64,000 nucleotides of DNA from Parachitinimonas caeni (GTDB lineage: Bacteria; Pseudomonadota; Gammaproteobacteria; Burkholderiales; Chitinimonadaceae). Shown piece by piece: positions 28,401 to 37,731 of this stretch. Under the pieces are notes generated by a model, which was given only the letters and a program-made list of their open reading frames with translations, was not told the origin of the DNA and made no database searches. A program made the position numbers and the translations under genes. The stretch lies in assembly GCF_030129945.1 (NCBI RefSeq), contig NZ_JARRAF010000019.1, positions 33,766 through 97,765 of the forward strand, read 5' to 3'. How positions within the stretch are numbered: the stretch's first letter is position 1; each line of letters opens with the position of its first letter.

Positions 28401-28765
28401 TCTTCCAGCACGGCTTTGCCTTTCAGCGTGCTGTCTTTGGCCACCACCAGCTCGCCTTCCAGGCTGGCCGCCTTGGCCACCGACAGCCCTTCCTTGACGT
28501 CCAGCGGCTGGCCAGCCACCGTCAGGCCGTTATTGGCGCTGGCCGCAAATTTGATATTCAGAACACTGCTGGCAGCGTCGATCATCAAGCCATCGTCACT
28601 GGGCACCGCCACAGCGCTGATCAGTCTGGCAAAGTCGTTGCCACTGGGGGTTTTGTTATCGGCAAACAGCGCTTTTAATTCCTCGCGCTGGCTGGATATC
28701 CGTTTGAGCGGCTCAATCTCCATCGGTAAGGTGGAATCGGCGTTGTTATCACTGGAACTATTCAT
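25409..28765 (-). CDS. eCIS tail fibre (Afp13 position), repeat-rich with beta-helix tip
   Basis: A 1118-residue protein. Residues about 29-51 hold an anchor-like motif (LKALF, TPSGNDFARLI) shared with two other proteins of the cluster. Residues about 75-700 are a long series of short beta repeats of the type LTV-G or LEV-G, as in trimeric fibre shafts. Residues about 840-1060 look like a right-handed beta-helix (GNGGAIQLLNAEDITLD, GGALFGENS, GGAAYGLSES, GGAVAYCHDS, GGGAYASRR). Residues 1083-1094 are a histidine cluster with HSH and HAH. The position, before the tape measure, matches Afp13, the receptor-binding fibre. A long ORF on the opposite strand (25397-27895) is only a shadow. Confidence 0.85.
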   Translation of the reverse strand: MNSSSDNNADSTLPMEIEPLKRISSQREELKALFADNKTPSGNDFARLISAVAVPSDDGLMIDAASSVLNIKFAASANNGLTVAGQPLDVKEGLSVAKAASLEGELVVAKDSTLKGKAVLEDGLEVRKSSQFKADATVESQLTVKGETRLGGLEVNKAAHVKETLTVDGQVKSSEAEFSTLTVTEQANLNRLTVGQSAEFKDTLEVANHVTLHGSLSLPDLLEVNGDQIVAKRPLQLGNTLTVGSTATVKGSLTVDSNASIQGSLAVEGGACLNGGLQVDNLLVVDKTAVSARAQLVAEKGLQVKGLSQLQGGVRIEHGVKQNPVEIRGEDGESVELVVTDSARLGVNTDKPAAQLHVVSPPRTVLLQLDRQTETGLQSALKVNEKGEVSIGNVTARSELEVNGDTYITGNLVVDGQPGSYGGAPASGGITANCLTIEGHLIADAGEVVVEAPLKAQKQLTACNGAEVSGGVLIESTSSMIMPLRVKDSQNHTMMVLTPEGQLGLGLDQPQAALHVATPLGVDALLVERCLDGVHKTTVRIDGEGKITLGSVPAPTELTLHGTMQVDGDLDVKGVHVKERLTVEGEASFKDKLELAGELSAGSLRVADAFRAEPHAVNLRVPLISEHFLIAERGLRLGTKTDEPIRVESKAGAVLTLSQKGRLALNGATPDAQLSIRTETGIDSLQINRTLADGSEATSLLVNRDGNLEVMGGMRLAGPAVMHDQVQIAKDLEVLGETQLKNSLTALGGLQLASGEWVNEISSCPWLGRGDASDEVLATQRATKHYIDHIYSPWGRNSHTLTIRNQAEFEQVFGDGCQNRVTLPANATILLMPPENGPQHGAHTGRDGLSRPCRPDVSHKADYLLRNAVQIPSGVSIIGMNTETTRVVKANAHCRLLLGAEDGKRVRNVRLSGWTFDGGNTVFSGNGGAIQLLNAEDITLDLVLIGHIVHGKGGALFGENSRRITATQIHACQARGAGCHEEGLGGAAYGLSESRITATFCYADHGGAVAYCHDSEVVANRCEAEIGGGAYASRRLKLSARQCVAYRHGGGASLCDSLMAEGYWRDNRSDDIETHNIVANVSHSHRSHHAHAHHYLWRGDYIDGPLLQAQAHWRHDNI

Positions 28766-28780
28766 GTTGACTTCCTTGGG

Positions 28781-31252
28781 TTAGGCATCGAGGGGATGGG
28801 AGGGGGGGATGGAGACAGTGAACGGTTGCGGCTCACTGTTGATCTGGCCCTCGGGCAGCGGAACCGCATGGCGCAATGGCTCTGCGGGTTGAGGACCAAT
28901 GATGAAACTACGGGTGACTTCGTCACGTTGAATGCGGGTGGTCCAGCGCGACCAATCCGTGGCGGGGGGCTGGCCGGGCAACGGCACTTGCTCGTCCCGT
29001 TCCTTCGTCAGCACCGACATCAGCCGCTTCATGTCGCTGGTCAGCGCGATCTGACGTTCGCGGCGCGTGGCATCGTCCGGCTTTTCATCCGCCGGGTTGC
29101 CCGTGCCCCCTGCTGGCGGTGGGCGATACGCCATCGCGCCGCGCCACTGCCGTTGCAGGACTTCAAACTGCTGCATGCGCTCGCGGTCGAGCCACAGCAT
29201 TTCCGGAATCAGATGCACCGGGGTTTCTGCCTGCACCGTGTCCTGCACCAGCTGGCGGAATACCGGGTCGGTAAACCGGCTGGGCCAGTTGGGCCATACC
29301 AGATACAGCGTGCTGAACCCGCCAAAGTCGGCGGGGCTGACGCTGCTGCGGATATCGCGCAGCAACACACCTTCGATCAAATAAAAGCCTTCGCGGTTGC
29401 CGGTAGACAGGGTGGTGTCGTCGAGCACAATACCCAGACGGGCGGCGATCCGGCGCTCCAGTCCGCTGCGGCTGCGGAAACCTTTGTCCAGATCGGCCCC
29501 CAGGCTGCGGTCGCGGCTCAAGGCCGGGTAGTCGAGCAACCAGCGCGCCAGATCCAGCAAGCACTTGATGCGCACCACCCGATTCAGCAATTGTTCGCGC
29601 GGTATGCGTGGCGTAGTCGAGCTGGCCATCAGGGTATCGAGATAATGCGAGAACGCGCCGCGATAACGCAGCTGCCCGGCATCCGGCATGTCTTCCTGAT
29701 ATCGGGCCAGCAGATGCGACAACCGGCGCTGCTGCCGATCCAGCCAGCGCTCTCCGCCCTGAGGCTCTGTCAGATAACCGAATGTGGGGCTCTGGTAGTG
29801 CGCCAGATTCTCGGGCGACAGCAAACTGGGCAACTCCCCCAGCCCGCCAACGGGCTGATGCGCGAGGGTGGCGGGCCAGGCAGACAAGGCTTGCCAGAAC
29901 CCTTGCACCTCCTGCGGCATCAGGTAATCGCTGGCCAGCATGCGTGCGTAGAGCTTCTCCAGCGGGGTGATCAGCTTTTCTGCCGGAAAGGCCAGCAGGG
30001 CACGCACCGATTCAAGCTGCGCAAACTGGTTGGACAGTGTCTGTTCCAGCAGCAGCAAAAAGGCTTGCAGCTGACGGATGGATGCCAGCTGCGCGGCCGG
30101 GCAATCTGCCGTCACCGCCTGGCTGGACAGGCCGAACCGCCCCGGCAGATCGTGGCTGAAGGGTCGATAGCGACGGAGCTGACGATAGCGCGCCGGCTTG
30201 CCGCCCACCGGGGCGCTGTCCAGATCGAGCCTGTTGGCCAGTTCAGCCAATCGTTTCCTGACCTGATCCCCCCGCAGGCTGATCGGTAATCCCGACCGGT
30301 TGGTGACAGGCGGCAGGCCGGAAGGGCCAGCCGTGACGCACAGGTTTTGCAGCGTCTGCTCGACATCCAGCTCAGGGTAAGTGCCCTCGGCCAGAACCAG
30401 CTTCCACTGCTCAAGCGCCTTGCCCGGCACCGATAACTGCAGCGAATGCACGCGCTCGACACCGGGCACCTGATTGGCGCAGGCGACCAGATCGGCCAGC
30501 AGCAGGGTATGCGGTGACGACGGCTCGGCCAGGGAGTCGGGGCTCAGATAGCCGTGCGCCAGCAGCGGGCCGTCATAACGTTGCTCGGCCGGGATCGCTG
30601 GCCACTGGCGAAATGCCGGGCGCCGGCACAGCTGGTTTTTCCAGGCCCACAACAAATCCGCCACCGTGTCCTCGGGCGAGGCATCGGCCTTCAGGCACAC
30701 CGAGGGAAACAGGCGCAGCCGAACCGGCTTCAGGCAGACGACCTCTGTCAGATCATTGCCAAGCGGCCGTTGCCGTTGCCAGCGTGACCACATGCGGCGG
30801 CGCAACGATTCTTCCCCGTTGTCAGGCAGGTCGATGGGCGTGACGGTCAGCTTCAACAAGGGGTTGTAGCGGTCTGCCACCAGCGGGGAAAACTGGACTT
30901 GCGCCAGATTCGGCTCATCGAGCATTGCCAGGCGCCAATCCGTGTCACTGACCGGGGCGCTTGGCAACACGGCATCGGCCGTCCACGGTGCCTGCCAGGG
31001 CTCATCGGCACGCGCGGGGGCCAGCAAATCGGGCAGCGGGTGGCTTAGCCGGTAGCCCAGATCGGTCATGGCATTGGCTGCCGCTTCCAGCAGGATCAGC
31101 CCCGGTTCCGAGGTATTGACATTGCTCCAGGCGGTTCCCGCCAGCGTCGCGATACTGCTGATCGCCTCTTCACGCAGCACAAGGAAGTCCTGCTCCGGAG
31201 GCAGGGGCTGTTGCGGATCAAGCAACATGGGTTCAGCTGCGGGAGCGGTCAT
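28781..31252 (-). CDS. eCIS baseplate protein, Afp12/Pvc12-like
   Basis: An 823-residue protein from MTAPAAEP at 31252; its start lies inside the end of the preceding gene (20-base overlap), so translation is coupled. Conserved features include the early NVNTSEPGLILLEAAANAMT segment, characteristic of Afp12-type and gp6-like wedge proteins, and several Trp- and Arg-rich strands. In Afp and PVC this protein joins the Afp11-like partner to build the baseplate wedges. The large fibre gene follows 15 bases after its stop. Confidence 0.85.
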   Translation of the reverse strand: MTAPAAEPMLLDPQQPLPPEQDFLVLREEAISSIATLAGTAWSNVNTSEPGLILLEAAANAMTDLGYRLSHPLPDLLAPARADEPWQAPWTADAVLPSAPVSDTDWRLAMLDEPNLAQVQFSPLVADRYNPLLKLTVTPIDLPDNGEESLRRRMWSRWQRQRPLGNDLTEVVCLKPVRLRLFPSVCLKADASPEDTVADLLWAWKNQLCRRPAFRQWPAIPAEQRYDGPLLAHGYLSPDSLAEPSSPHTLLLADLVACANQVPGVERVHSLQLSVPGKALEQWKLVLAEGTYPELDVEQTLQNLCVTAGPSGLPPVTNRSGLPISLRGDQVRKRLAELANRLDLDSAPVGGKPARYRQLRRYRPFSHDLPGRFGLSSQAVTADCPAAQLASIRQLQAFLLLLEQTLSNQFAQLESVRALLAFPAEKLITPLEKLYARMLASDYLMPQEVQGFWQALSAWPATLAHQPVGGLGELPSLLSPENLAHYQSPTFGYLTEPQGGERWLDRQQRRLSHLLARYQEDMPDAGQLRYRGAFSHYLDTLMASSTTPRIPREQLLNRVVRIKCLLDLARWLLDYPALSRDRSLGADLDKGFRSRSGLERRIAARLGIVLDDTTLSTGNREGFYLIEGVLLRDIRSSVSPADFGGFSTLYLVWPNWPSRFTDPVFRQLVQDTVQAETPVHLIPEMLWLDRERMQQFEVLQRQWRGAMAYRPPPAGGTGNPADEKPDDATRRERQIALTSDMKRLMSVLTKERDEQVPLPGQPPATDWSRWTTRIQRDEVTRSFIIGPQPAEPLRHAVPLPEGQINSEPQPFTVSIPPSHPLDA

Positions 31253-31676
31253 GGTTGCCCTTGTTGGTCTGGCTGGCGTTAGGGGACTTGCGGCGCGGAC
31301 TGGCCGACCGTTGCATGGCGACGGCCGGAGCAGGCTCGGCAAGGCTGGAGGTCTGTCCTTGCTGCTGTTCCAGCATGGCCAGTCGTTCCGAGGTGGCGGT
31401 CAGCCTGTCCTGCAGGCTATCGATCACCTCCTGCCCTGGCGGGGCCTGCTCGCTGGTCCTGATCTCGGCCAGGGCGGCGATGACCTGCTTGAGATCGGCC
31501 TCGACCTGCGCCAGCCGCTCTGCCAGCTCAAACTGGCGTCCGGTCAGCATTTCGAGCGCCGGTGCAGCACTGAAGGCCGCATCGATCAACATGGCATAGT
31601 CGGTCTCATCGGGTCTGGCCCCGGTCATGAAACGTGATTTGAGTTGGGCCGCCGTCAGCGGTAAGGGCAAAGTCAT
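31233..31676 (-). CDS. Coiled-coil protein with the fibre-anchor motif, between Afp11 and Afp12 genes
   Basis: A 147-residue protein starting at 31676 with GGAG eight bases upstream. The N terminus (LKSRFMTGARPDETDYAMLI) matches the motif at the start of the fibre proteins at 45781-46830 and 25409-28765. Residues about 45-110 form a heptad-like coiled coil (ERLAQVEADLKQVIAAL, DRLTATSERLAMLEQQ). The tail is basic and disordered. It could be a short fibre, a fibre adaptor or a baseplate collar. Its stop lies inside the start of the Afp12-like gene. Confidence 0.65.
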   Translation of the reverse strand: MTLPLPLTAAQLKSRFMTGARPDETDYAMLIDAAFSAAPALEMLTGRQFELAERLAQVEADLKQVIAALAEIRTSEQAPPGQEVIDSLQDRLTATSERLAMLEQQQGQTSSLAEPAPAVAMQRSASPRRKSPNASQTNKGNHDRSRS

Positions 31677-31850
31677 GCGGAATCTCCAAGGATTGAGGTT
31701 GCAACGGCCCCGCCGGCTGGCTGACGAGGCCGACAGGCAAAAGGGATAAACCGAAAATTTCTGGAAAAATCAGATCAGCGCAGGAATCGGCCGATCAGGT
31801 TCACCACCAAGGGGCGGGCGGGCCCTTGGTGGGGGATGGGTGAAGGCGCA

Positions 31851-34800
31851 TCAGCCGATGCTCAGGCTCCAGCCCAGCACCTGCCCGCCGATGCCCGGCT
31901 CGGACAGCAGTTTCCTGCCGTTCACTGCGACGACGAAGTCCCGTTCAATCGTCATCCAGCCGATGCCGTCAAACGGCTCATCAACCGACTGCAGCTTGGC
32001 GAACACATGCTCGGCCGCAGGCACCAGGATTTCATCGGCACTTTCGGTACGCACCCAGAGGTCGTTGCCAGCTTCCCACGGCCCGGTGCCGACCCGGCTT
32101 TCGGCCCGGATGGCCACAACCTGGGTCACCTCCGGCTGCTGCGCCACAAAGCTGGCCACTTCGCTGAGATAACAGCAATCCGAGGGGATCACTTGCGCCT
32201 TCTGCCAGGGGGACAGCAGCGCCACCAGCCGCTTGTTGATCTCGACCACGGTGCGGCCAACGTCGTAAGCCGGGTTGAAAATCAGGTTCAGAATCAACCG
32301 TATCTGCCGGTAGCGCGGGGCGGAGATGCTCAGCTGGATGCCGGGCGCCATCCGCTGTTTCAGGGCTTCGGTGATGCGACGTGACAGATCGCGCGAGGGC
32401 ATCGGTTGCAACTGTCCGGGGGTATCGGGCCTCGGGGCGACCATCAGCAGTGCCCGCCCCGGCACGATGCGGCCGTCGTCCACGACCCGCAGGCATTTGG
32501 CCAGTGCCAGCTCCGGAAAATCGGCCAACAGCAGTCGCTCGTAATCCCAGGGGGTGACGGCGCGGTTTTTATGGCGCAGACGCTCGGCGGCGCGGCAGGC
32601 GAAACGATGCGCCTCTTCCCCTGGAAGACCGAACTGCGAAGGCGAGGGCTGTCTGACCTTTTCAATCGCCGCATCAGGGCTGGCAAGATCGCTGATGCTC
32701 TCCGCAGGCAAGGGTTCGGCCAGGCGGGCCTCGTTACTGCCGGCATATCTGACCCGCAGCGCCTGGGTGTCGATGCCATGAAGGTGGGCAAACTGCGGCG
32801 GTACCATCAGAGGGTTGATGCCCCCATCCAGATCGGGGCTGACGCCCAGCCAGTACAAGCCATCCGAACCCAGGGGGGCTTCTGCCAGCTGCAACTGCAC
32901 GATGCCGCTGTTATGCAGATCGTTGCTGCCGTCGTTGAGGAGGGAGGCACCGATCGTCGAGTTGAATCGATCAGCCGCCAGTGCCAGCCAGCGCTGCCCG
33001 TCAAAGTAGCGCCAGCGCAATGTGGCCACATCCTGGCCGCCCGGGCTGGCCAATGGGCTGATGTCAAAACGCAGGGCGCACAATCCGGGCTGGGGCTGCT
33101 CTGCCAGTCCGATGAACAGATGGCTGTCGGTTCTCAACTCGGCCAGCACCCGGGCCGGGCGCCCCGCAGACGGCGCGCTGACCGGCACCGGCCCCAGCGG
33201 GTGCTGCTGCGAGATCTGCATCGCTGCATGGCCGTGCCATTCTACGCTGGCGCTGTAGCCGATGCGCAGACTCGACACACGCGGCGTGTAAGGCGCGTTG
33301 ACCACCACCAGCTGGGGCTTGTCCTCCGGCTTGCCGCTCTTGCTCCATTGAATCAGCTGCTCGGTATAGTTGCGCTGAGACTTGGCCTGTACCTCGCTGA
33401 AGAGGCTGTGCCCGAGCGAGTCCCCGCTCCATTCGAGGGCGAACCAATGGGGCCAGTCGCGGACATCGGCACTCGCCTCCTGCAGGCCGGAGAGGTCCGG
33501 CACCTTGCTTTTCGGGGGAAAGAAAACATTGGCAGCGGCTTTGAGATTGAATCTCAGCAGGTCGATGTCCTGGTTGAGAATCAGCACCCCCGCCTCGTTG
33601 ACGGCCGGCAGGCTGGCCCCGCGCGCATCGCGCAGCCTGACCCTTGGCACCGGCCACGGCGGTGGCGGCACGGGCTGGGGGGCGGGTCCGCCCGGTGGTG
33701 TCCCGCCGCCATTGCCGGGCTGACTGGCCGTATCGGGAAACAGATAACTGCGATAGGGCCCGTAGTAGTCTTCCGGCTTCTGCCCCAGCAAACTGGCGGG
33801 CCGGTCTTGCCATGTCACTTGCAGCTGCAGCCGCTCCAGCGTCTTGCCGGCGATTTCCGAATGGGTGAACAACAGGCGCGCCCCCTGACGTGGCTGGTAG
33901 TCCCACGGTTCAAACGGCGTGTCCGTATCCAGCCCACCCTGATCACTGCGTAACGCAGCCGGCATCAAACCGTCAACTTCCACCCGCAACCGCAAGGCAC
34001 GGTCGCCTGTTTCGACAAAGGCCAGGTATTGCCAGGCGTCGTAATTCTCGACCCATCCGTCCTGATGACTGTCGAGACCGGTTACCGTTTGTGGCTGGCT
34101 GCGCAGGGTAAAGCTCAGATAGGGGTCTGACCCCGGCTGACCGCAGACAGGCGGGTCCAGCGGCGACAGCTTGTAGCGGATGGTCAGTGTCTCTACGGCA
34201 GCTGCCGCACCGGGGCTCCAGTCCAGCTCGGCATTTTCAAGCGAAAAAGCGCCGTCCTGGCCGCTGACACTCGCTTGCCAGTAATGGTTGAATGCCGTGG
34301 CGAGCTTACTGCTGTCTCCTCCGAGCAATTCCCGCAGGGCTTTCGCGTCCTGTCCTTGCAGAATCAGGCTGATGCTGCGTTCACCACCCCCCAGCCACAG
34401 CAAGGGGGACTGCAGCTGCCAACCGGGCAGGAACACCCGATCGTGTTCATCTTCCGAGGCCTCCTTGCCCAGTACCGGCACGCTATGCCAGTCCACCTCC
34501 GCCTTTTCATCCCGCACCACCGTCCGTATCAACCGTGACAACTTGCGGCCATGGTGGTCGCGGTGGGATTGGCCCACCGTCAGCACCTTCGCCACCCGGG
34601 CATGGTTCAGCGGCAGGGCATCCACCGAGGCATAGATCAGTTCATCGCCATTGGCATCGTTGCCGGCACTGAAACGGGTACCGGCCGGCAGGGTATAGGG
34701 GCTGGCATCGGGGTTGAGGGTCAGAATCAGATCAGATTCGTCAGGGCGGCCGGGGCGCGGCGTCAAGCCCAGCACCTGTTGATAGTAGTACTGACGGTGC

Positions 34801-35168
34801 GCCTCGGTCAGATTGGCAAAGGCCTGGGCCGGAAAACGCTGCAGGCGCAGAAAGGCCAGCAGCAGGGCCAGATCCGGCCGGTTGGCCGTTTCGGCCAGCA
34901 ATGCGGCAGGCAGCGGCGTGCCATCGCTCACCCAGGCCTGCAAGGCTGGCCAGTGCTCGGGGGCCGGTAACAGCGCCTGCCAATTGCCGTCAGGCAGATT
35001 GTCCTGGTTAAAAAAGTGCATACGGCCTGCAAGGGCTTGCCATAGCGCCAGCCAGTCAGATGCGCTGCGCTCTTCCACAGAGAAATGACTGGCAGACTGC
35101 GCAGGCAAACCACGCTGTTCCTGCAAGCTGCCAGGACTGGAGCGACTTGGATCGGTAAATTGTCTCAT
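31851..35168 (-). CDS. eCIS baseplate protein, Afp11/Pvc11-like (baseplate J-type)
   Basis: A protein of 1105 residues taken from MRQFTDPS at 35168; the ORF is open further upstream to 35429, but that extension overlaps the end of the tip gene in another frame and has no family features. The C-terminal third resembles phage baseplate J/gp6 proteins: HKNRAVTPWDYERLLLADFP near residue 900, then VAPRPDTPGQL and helix-rich wedge elements. It is the largest baseplate component, as in Afp and PVC. No clear ribosome binding site precedes the chosen start, so the exact start is uncertain. Confidence 0.85.
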   Translation of the reverse strand: MRQFTDPSRSSPGSLQEQRGLPAQSASHFSVEERSASDWLALWQALAGRMHFFNQDNLPDGNWQALLPAPEHWPALQAWVSDGTPLPAALLAETANRPDLALLLAFLRLQRFPAQAFANLTEAHRQYYYQQVLGLTPRPGRPDESDLILTLNPDASPYTLPAGTRFSAGNDANGDELIYASVDALPLNHARVAKVLTVGQSHRDHHGRKLSRLIRTVVRDEKAEVDWHSVPVLGKEASEDEHDRVFLPGWQLQSPLLWLGGGERSISLILQGQDAKALRELLGGDSSKLATAFNHYWQASVSGQDGAFSLENAELDWSPGAAAAVETLTIRYKLSPLDPPVCGQPGSDPYLSFTLRSQPQTVTGLDSHQDGWVENYDAWQYLAFVETGDRALRLRVEVDGLMPAALRSDQGGLDTDTPFEPWDYQPRQGARLLFTHSEIAGKTLERLQLQVTWQDRPASLLGQKPEDYYGPYRSYLFPDTASQPGNGGGTPPGGPAPQPVPPPPWPVPRVRLRDARGASLPAVNEAGVLILNQDIDLLRFNLKAAANVFFPPKSKVPDLSGLQEASADVRDWPHWFALEWSGDSLGHSLFSEVQAKSQRNYTEQLIQWSKSGKPEDKPQLVVVNAPYTPRVSSLRIGYSASVEWHGHAAMQISQQHPLGPVPVSAPSAGRPARVLAELRTDSHLFIGLAEQPQPGLCALRFDISPLASPGGQDVATLRWRYFDGQRWLALAADRFNSTIGASLLNDGSNDLHNSGIVQLQLAEAPLGSDGLYWLGVSPDLDGGINPLMVPPQFAHLHGIDTQALRVRYAGSNEARLAEPLPAESISDLASPDAAIEKVRQPSPSQFGLPGEEAHRFACRAAERLRHKNRAVTPWDYERLLLADFPELALAKCLRVVDDGRIVPGRALLMVAPRPDTPGQLQPMPSRDLSRRITEALKQRMAPGIQLSISAPRYRQIRLILNLIFNPAYDVGRTVVEINKRLVALLSPWQKAQVIPSDCCYLSEVASFVAQQPEVTQVVAIRAESRVGTGPWEAGNDLWVRTESADEILVPAAEHVFAKLQSVDEPFDGIGWMTIERDFVVAVNGRKLLSEPGIGGQVLGWSLSIG

Positions 35169-35272
35169 GGGGGAGGAAGTAGGGATTTGAGGGGGGAAGA
35201 GAGCGAGGAAGGAGCGGGCATTGGCGCACGGTACGCGCCCCGGCGCGACTGCAAACCGGAGGTCAACAGCGC

Positions 35273-35695
35273 CTAGATACTGCGGGTCTTGGCCTTGGGC
35301 TGCAGGAACTTGCCGGCCTTCTGGCCAGGGTAGTTGCCATTTCCATCGGGCGTCGGCGCTGGCCCTGGCTGGATGGCAGGCGGTGCGGGCTTTCCTTTCA
35401 GATTGACCGGATCGGCCAGCACGGCCCATTTGCCGCCCACCTTGAGTTTTCGGGAGAGGGTCGGCGGGCCATCAATCTTGAGCAGCAGATTGCCAGGGAT
35501 ACTGTAAGCACCCGCCGTATACGCTCCCGGCAGCATGACGCGGGCTTCATCGCCCTGCACAAACAGGCTGGTGCCCTTGTCACGCCATTTTTTGCCCGTT
35601 CCCTGCAGCGGGATTTCCGCTTTGCCGATCAGCATGGCAGGGCCTATCGGGCTGGCAGCCGTCAGCAGGTCAGTCGTCCGCAGTACGCGCTTCAT
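35273..35695 (-). CDS. eCIS spike tip protein, Afp10/Pvc10-like
   Basis: A 140-residue protein between gp25-like and Afp11-like genes, the Afp10 position. It is beta-rich with proline-rich tail (PAPPAIQPGPAPTPDG). In Afp and PVC this gene product forms the PAAR-like sharpening tip on the spike. No cysteine or histidine PAAR signature is obvious, so the call is mainly from position and size. It overlaps the gp25-like gene by four bases. Confidence 0.65.
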   Translation of the reverse strand: MKRVLRTTDLLTAASPIGPAMLIGKAEIPLQGTGKKWRDKGTSLFVQGDEARVMLPGAYTAGAYSIPGNLLLKIDGPPTLSRKLKVGGKWAVLADPVNLKGKPAPPAIQPGPAPTPDGNGNYPGQKAGKFLQPKAKTRSI

Positions 35696-36087
35696 GCCAG
35701 GGCTTCCCGCAGGTAGAAGGGGTAGACCAGGTTGGAGCGGGTGTTGGTGTTACGGATCAGGTAGTCGATGCGGATGCTCAGCACTTCCCCATCGCTATCC
35801 ACATCGACCAGCTCCAGGTCGATCCGGGGTTCCTGCCAGACCAGCGCGTCGGTCACGCTCTGGCGCAGCTGCTCCTGCGCTTCGGTGGTGAGGTCGCTGA
35901 ACATGAAATCTGCCAGCAGCGAGCCAAAGTCCGGCTGCATCACCCGCTCGCCCAGCGCGGCATCGAGAATCGAGCGAATGGATTGTTCGACCAGTGCTTC
36001 GCCTTCCACCATGTGCGGAGAAAGGCCAGGCCGGATGAAAGTTGGCGGAAAGGTCCAGCCTCTGCCGAGAAATGAGGGATCTTGCAT
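35692..36087 (-). CDS. eCIS gp25-like baseplate wedge protein, Afp9/Pvc9-like
   Basis: A 131-residue protein with the gp25/lysozyme-related wedge fold: FPPTFIRPG near the start, then the conserved EALVEQSIRSILDAALGERV and MQPDFGSLLADFMF, which is the EPR-like core of gp25 proteins, then the C-terminal strand LSIRIDYLIRNTNTRSNLV. gp25 helps trigger sheath contraction at the baseplate. Start at 36087 follows AAGGA. Confidence 0.92.
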   Translation of the reverse strand: MQDPSFLGRGWTFPPTFIRPGLSPHMVEGEALVEQSIRSILDAALGERVMQPDFGSLLADFMFSDLTTEAQEQLRQSVTDALVWQEPRIDLELVDVDSDGEVLSIRIDYLIRNTNTRSNLVYPFYLREALA

Positions 36088-36129
36088 GGGAATCCTTGAA
36101 AGGAAGGGAGGCGAAAAGAATCTCCGCCG

Positions 36130-37731
36130 TTATTGCACATTCACAAACTGGGCAACCTTGATATCCACGGTCGATTTGCTGTCCAGCTGGATCTTCTGCG
36201 CGGCTATCTTGGTGGTTTTGCCGGGGTTGCTGACGGTCACGCCATCGAGCAATGCCAGGCTGGCCTTGTCGCGCTTGGCTTCGATGCCTTTGGCGTCGGA
36301 AAGGGCCAGCGATGTTTTGTCGCCAGTTGCCAACAGGGCAGATTTCTCCTGGCTATTCAGCGTCAGATGAAGGGATTTTTCGAGCACCAGACCATGTTGA
36401 TAAGCCTCTTTGCCATAGGGATAGGGCGGCTTTCGCTTGGGATTGTGAACCGAGGCCAGGATGACCGGTTCCTCATGGTGACCACCAATAAAGCCGATCA
36501 CGACTTCATCACCCGGCTGCGGCAAGGCAAACCAGCCACGATCCTTGCCGGCCAGCGGTGTCCCCAAGCGCGCCCACAGAACGGCACTATCCGGCTGTAG
36601 CCCCTGCAGTTTCACCGGCAGGCGCAGCAATTTTTCCGGGTCGTCCTTATAGGGTTCCACCGTGGCCAGCATCACGCCTTGGGCATATCCAGACGCTTCC
36701 GGAAAAAACCGGTGGTAAGGCAGGCCCAGCGTGACTTCAGTACGCCAGCCATTGCCATCGGCCACATGACAGACGCCGCTTACCCAGTAGTCACCCGCCA
36801 CCGAGGTCGGCAGTTTCTGCAGGCTCAGCACCTGGCCGACTTCGATGTCCGCCCGCCCCGGCACGATCACCGTTCCACGCCGGAAATCCAGCTCGCGGGC
36901 CAGGACCTCTGCTTCGGCCTGCTTGGCGAAGACTGCAGGGCTGGCACAGTGATCCAGCACCCGACGGAAACGACCGCGCCCCAAAGCCTTGCCGGCAGCG
37001 CCCGCTTGAGACCCCGCAGCTTTGAGTGCCTGGGTTCCCATCGACTGACTGGCAATCTGCCAGGCCGTCAGCGCGATGCTGTTGACTTGATGGCGACCAT
37101 CCTGCAGCAATTGCAGGCCCAGGATGTTCTGGATCTCAAGCTGCAGGGTGTGCTTGACGCCAGTCAGCGCTGGCCTGACCACTTCCACCTTGCCCAAGCG
37201 GCTGATCAGCACACAGGCATTGGCCGCTACCCGCTGCCGGACAAACTGCCAGGCATTGACGGGCGGCAACACCATCTGCTTGTGCTCAAGCAGCCCGTCT
37301 GCGACTTTTCCAAGAGTGATGCCCGCCTGCTTCAGCACATTCCTGATCAAGACCTCGTCTTTGATCGGCCCCGCCATGGCTTTGTTCAGCACCCCTTCGG
37401 TCGCGCCGATGGCACTGCAGGCGCAGTTCAACTCAACACTCATGCCCTGGCTGTCAACCTTGAAGGCCCGGCTGACGATCTTGCCGCGAAACACCTCGGT
37501 CGCCCCGCCATCGCCCTCGTAGCCCAGCTTCAGCGTCACCTTGCCCCCGACTTTGAGCCGGGTGTTGTCAGCCAGCGAAAACTTGCCCTGGCTGCTGCGC
37601 TGCTCGGTCAAAGTCACCCAAAGCCGGCTTGGCTGATTGGCCATGGTTTCGAGCCGTAGATTCGGCACCGGCCCGAGTTGGCTCAGCGTCTGGCCGCCGA
37701 TATTCAATTCGATACGCAGTTGGCCGCTCAT
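36130..37731 (-). CDS. eCIS VgrG-like spike, Afp8/Pvc8-like
   Basis: A 533-residue protein combining gp27-like and gp5-like parts. The N-terminal 330 residues are the gp27-type hub, with LARELDFRRGTVIVPGRAD and YWVSGVCH. Residues about 355-430 form the OB fold (AVLWARLGTPLAGKDRGWFA, PQPGDEVVIGFIGG, EPVILASVHN). The C-terminal 90 residues are a short beta-helix needle. It is the central spike that punctures the target. It overlaps the LysM-hub gene by four bases. No C-terminal effector extension is present. Confidence 0.92.
   Translation of the reverse strand: MSGQLRIELNIGGQTLSQLGPVPNLRLETMANQPSRLWVTLTEQRSSQGKFSLADNTRLKVGGKVTLKLGYEGDGGATEVFRGKIVSRAFKVDSQGMSVELNCACSAIGATEGVLNKAMAGPIKDEVLIRNVLKQAGITLGKVADGLLEHKQMVLPPVNAWQFVRQRVAANACVLISRLGKVEVVRPALTGVKHTLQLEIQNILGLQLLQDGRHQVNSIALTAWQIASQSMGTQALKAAGSQAGAAGKALGRGRFRRVLDHCASPAVFAKQAEAEVLARELDFRRGTVIVPGRADIEVGQVLSLQKLPTSVAGDYWVSGVCHVADGNGWRTEVTLGLPYHRFFPEASGYAQGVMLATVEPYKDDPEKLLRLPVKLQGLQPDSAVLWARLGTPLAGKDRGWFALPQPGDEVVIGFIGGHHEEPVILASVHNPKRKPPYPYGKEAYQHGLVLEKSLHLTLNSQEKSALLATGDKTSLALSDAKGIEAKRDKASLALLDGVTVSNPGKTTKIAAQKIQLDSKSTVDIKVAQFVNVQ

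Noticed and set aside
28796..33953. Long plus-strand ORFs (about 500 codons each) opposite the Afp12- and Afp11-like genes
   Set aside because: They are shadows of real minus-strand baseplate genes, without motifs or start signals.
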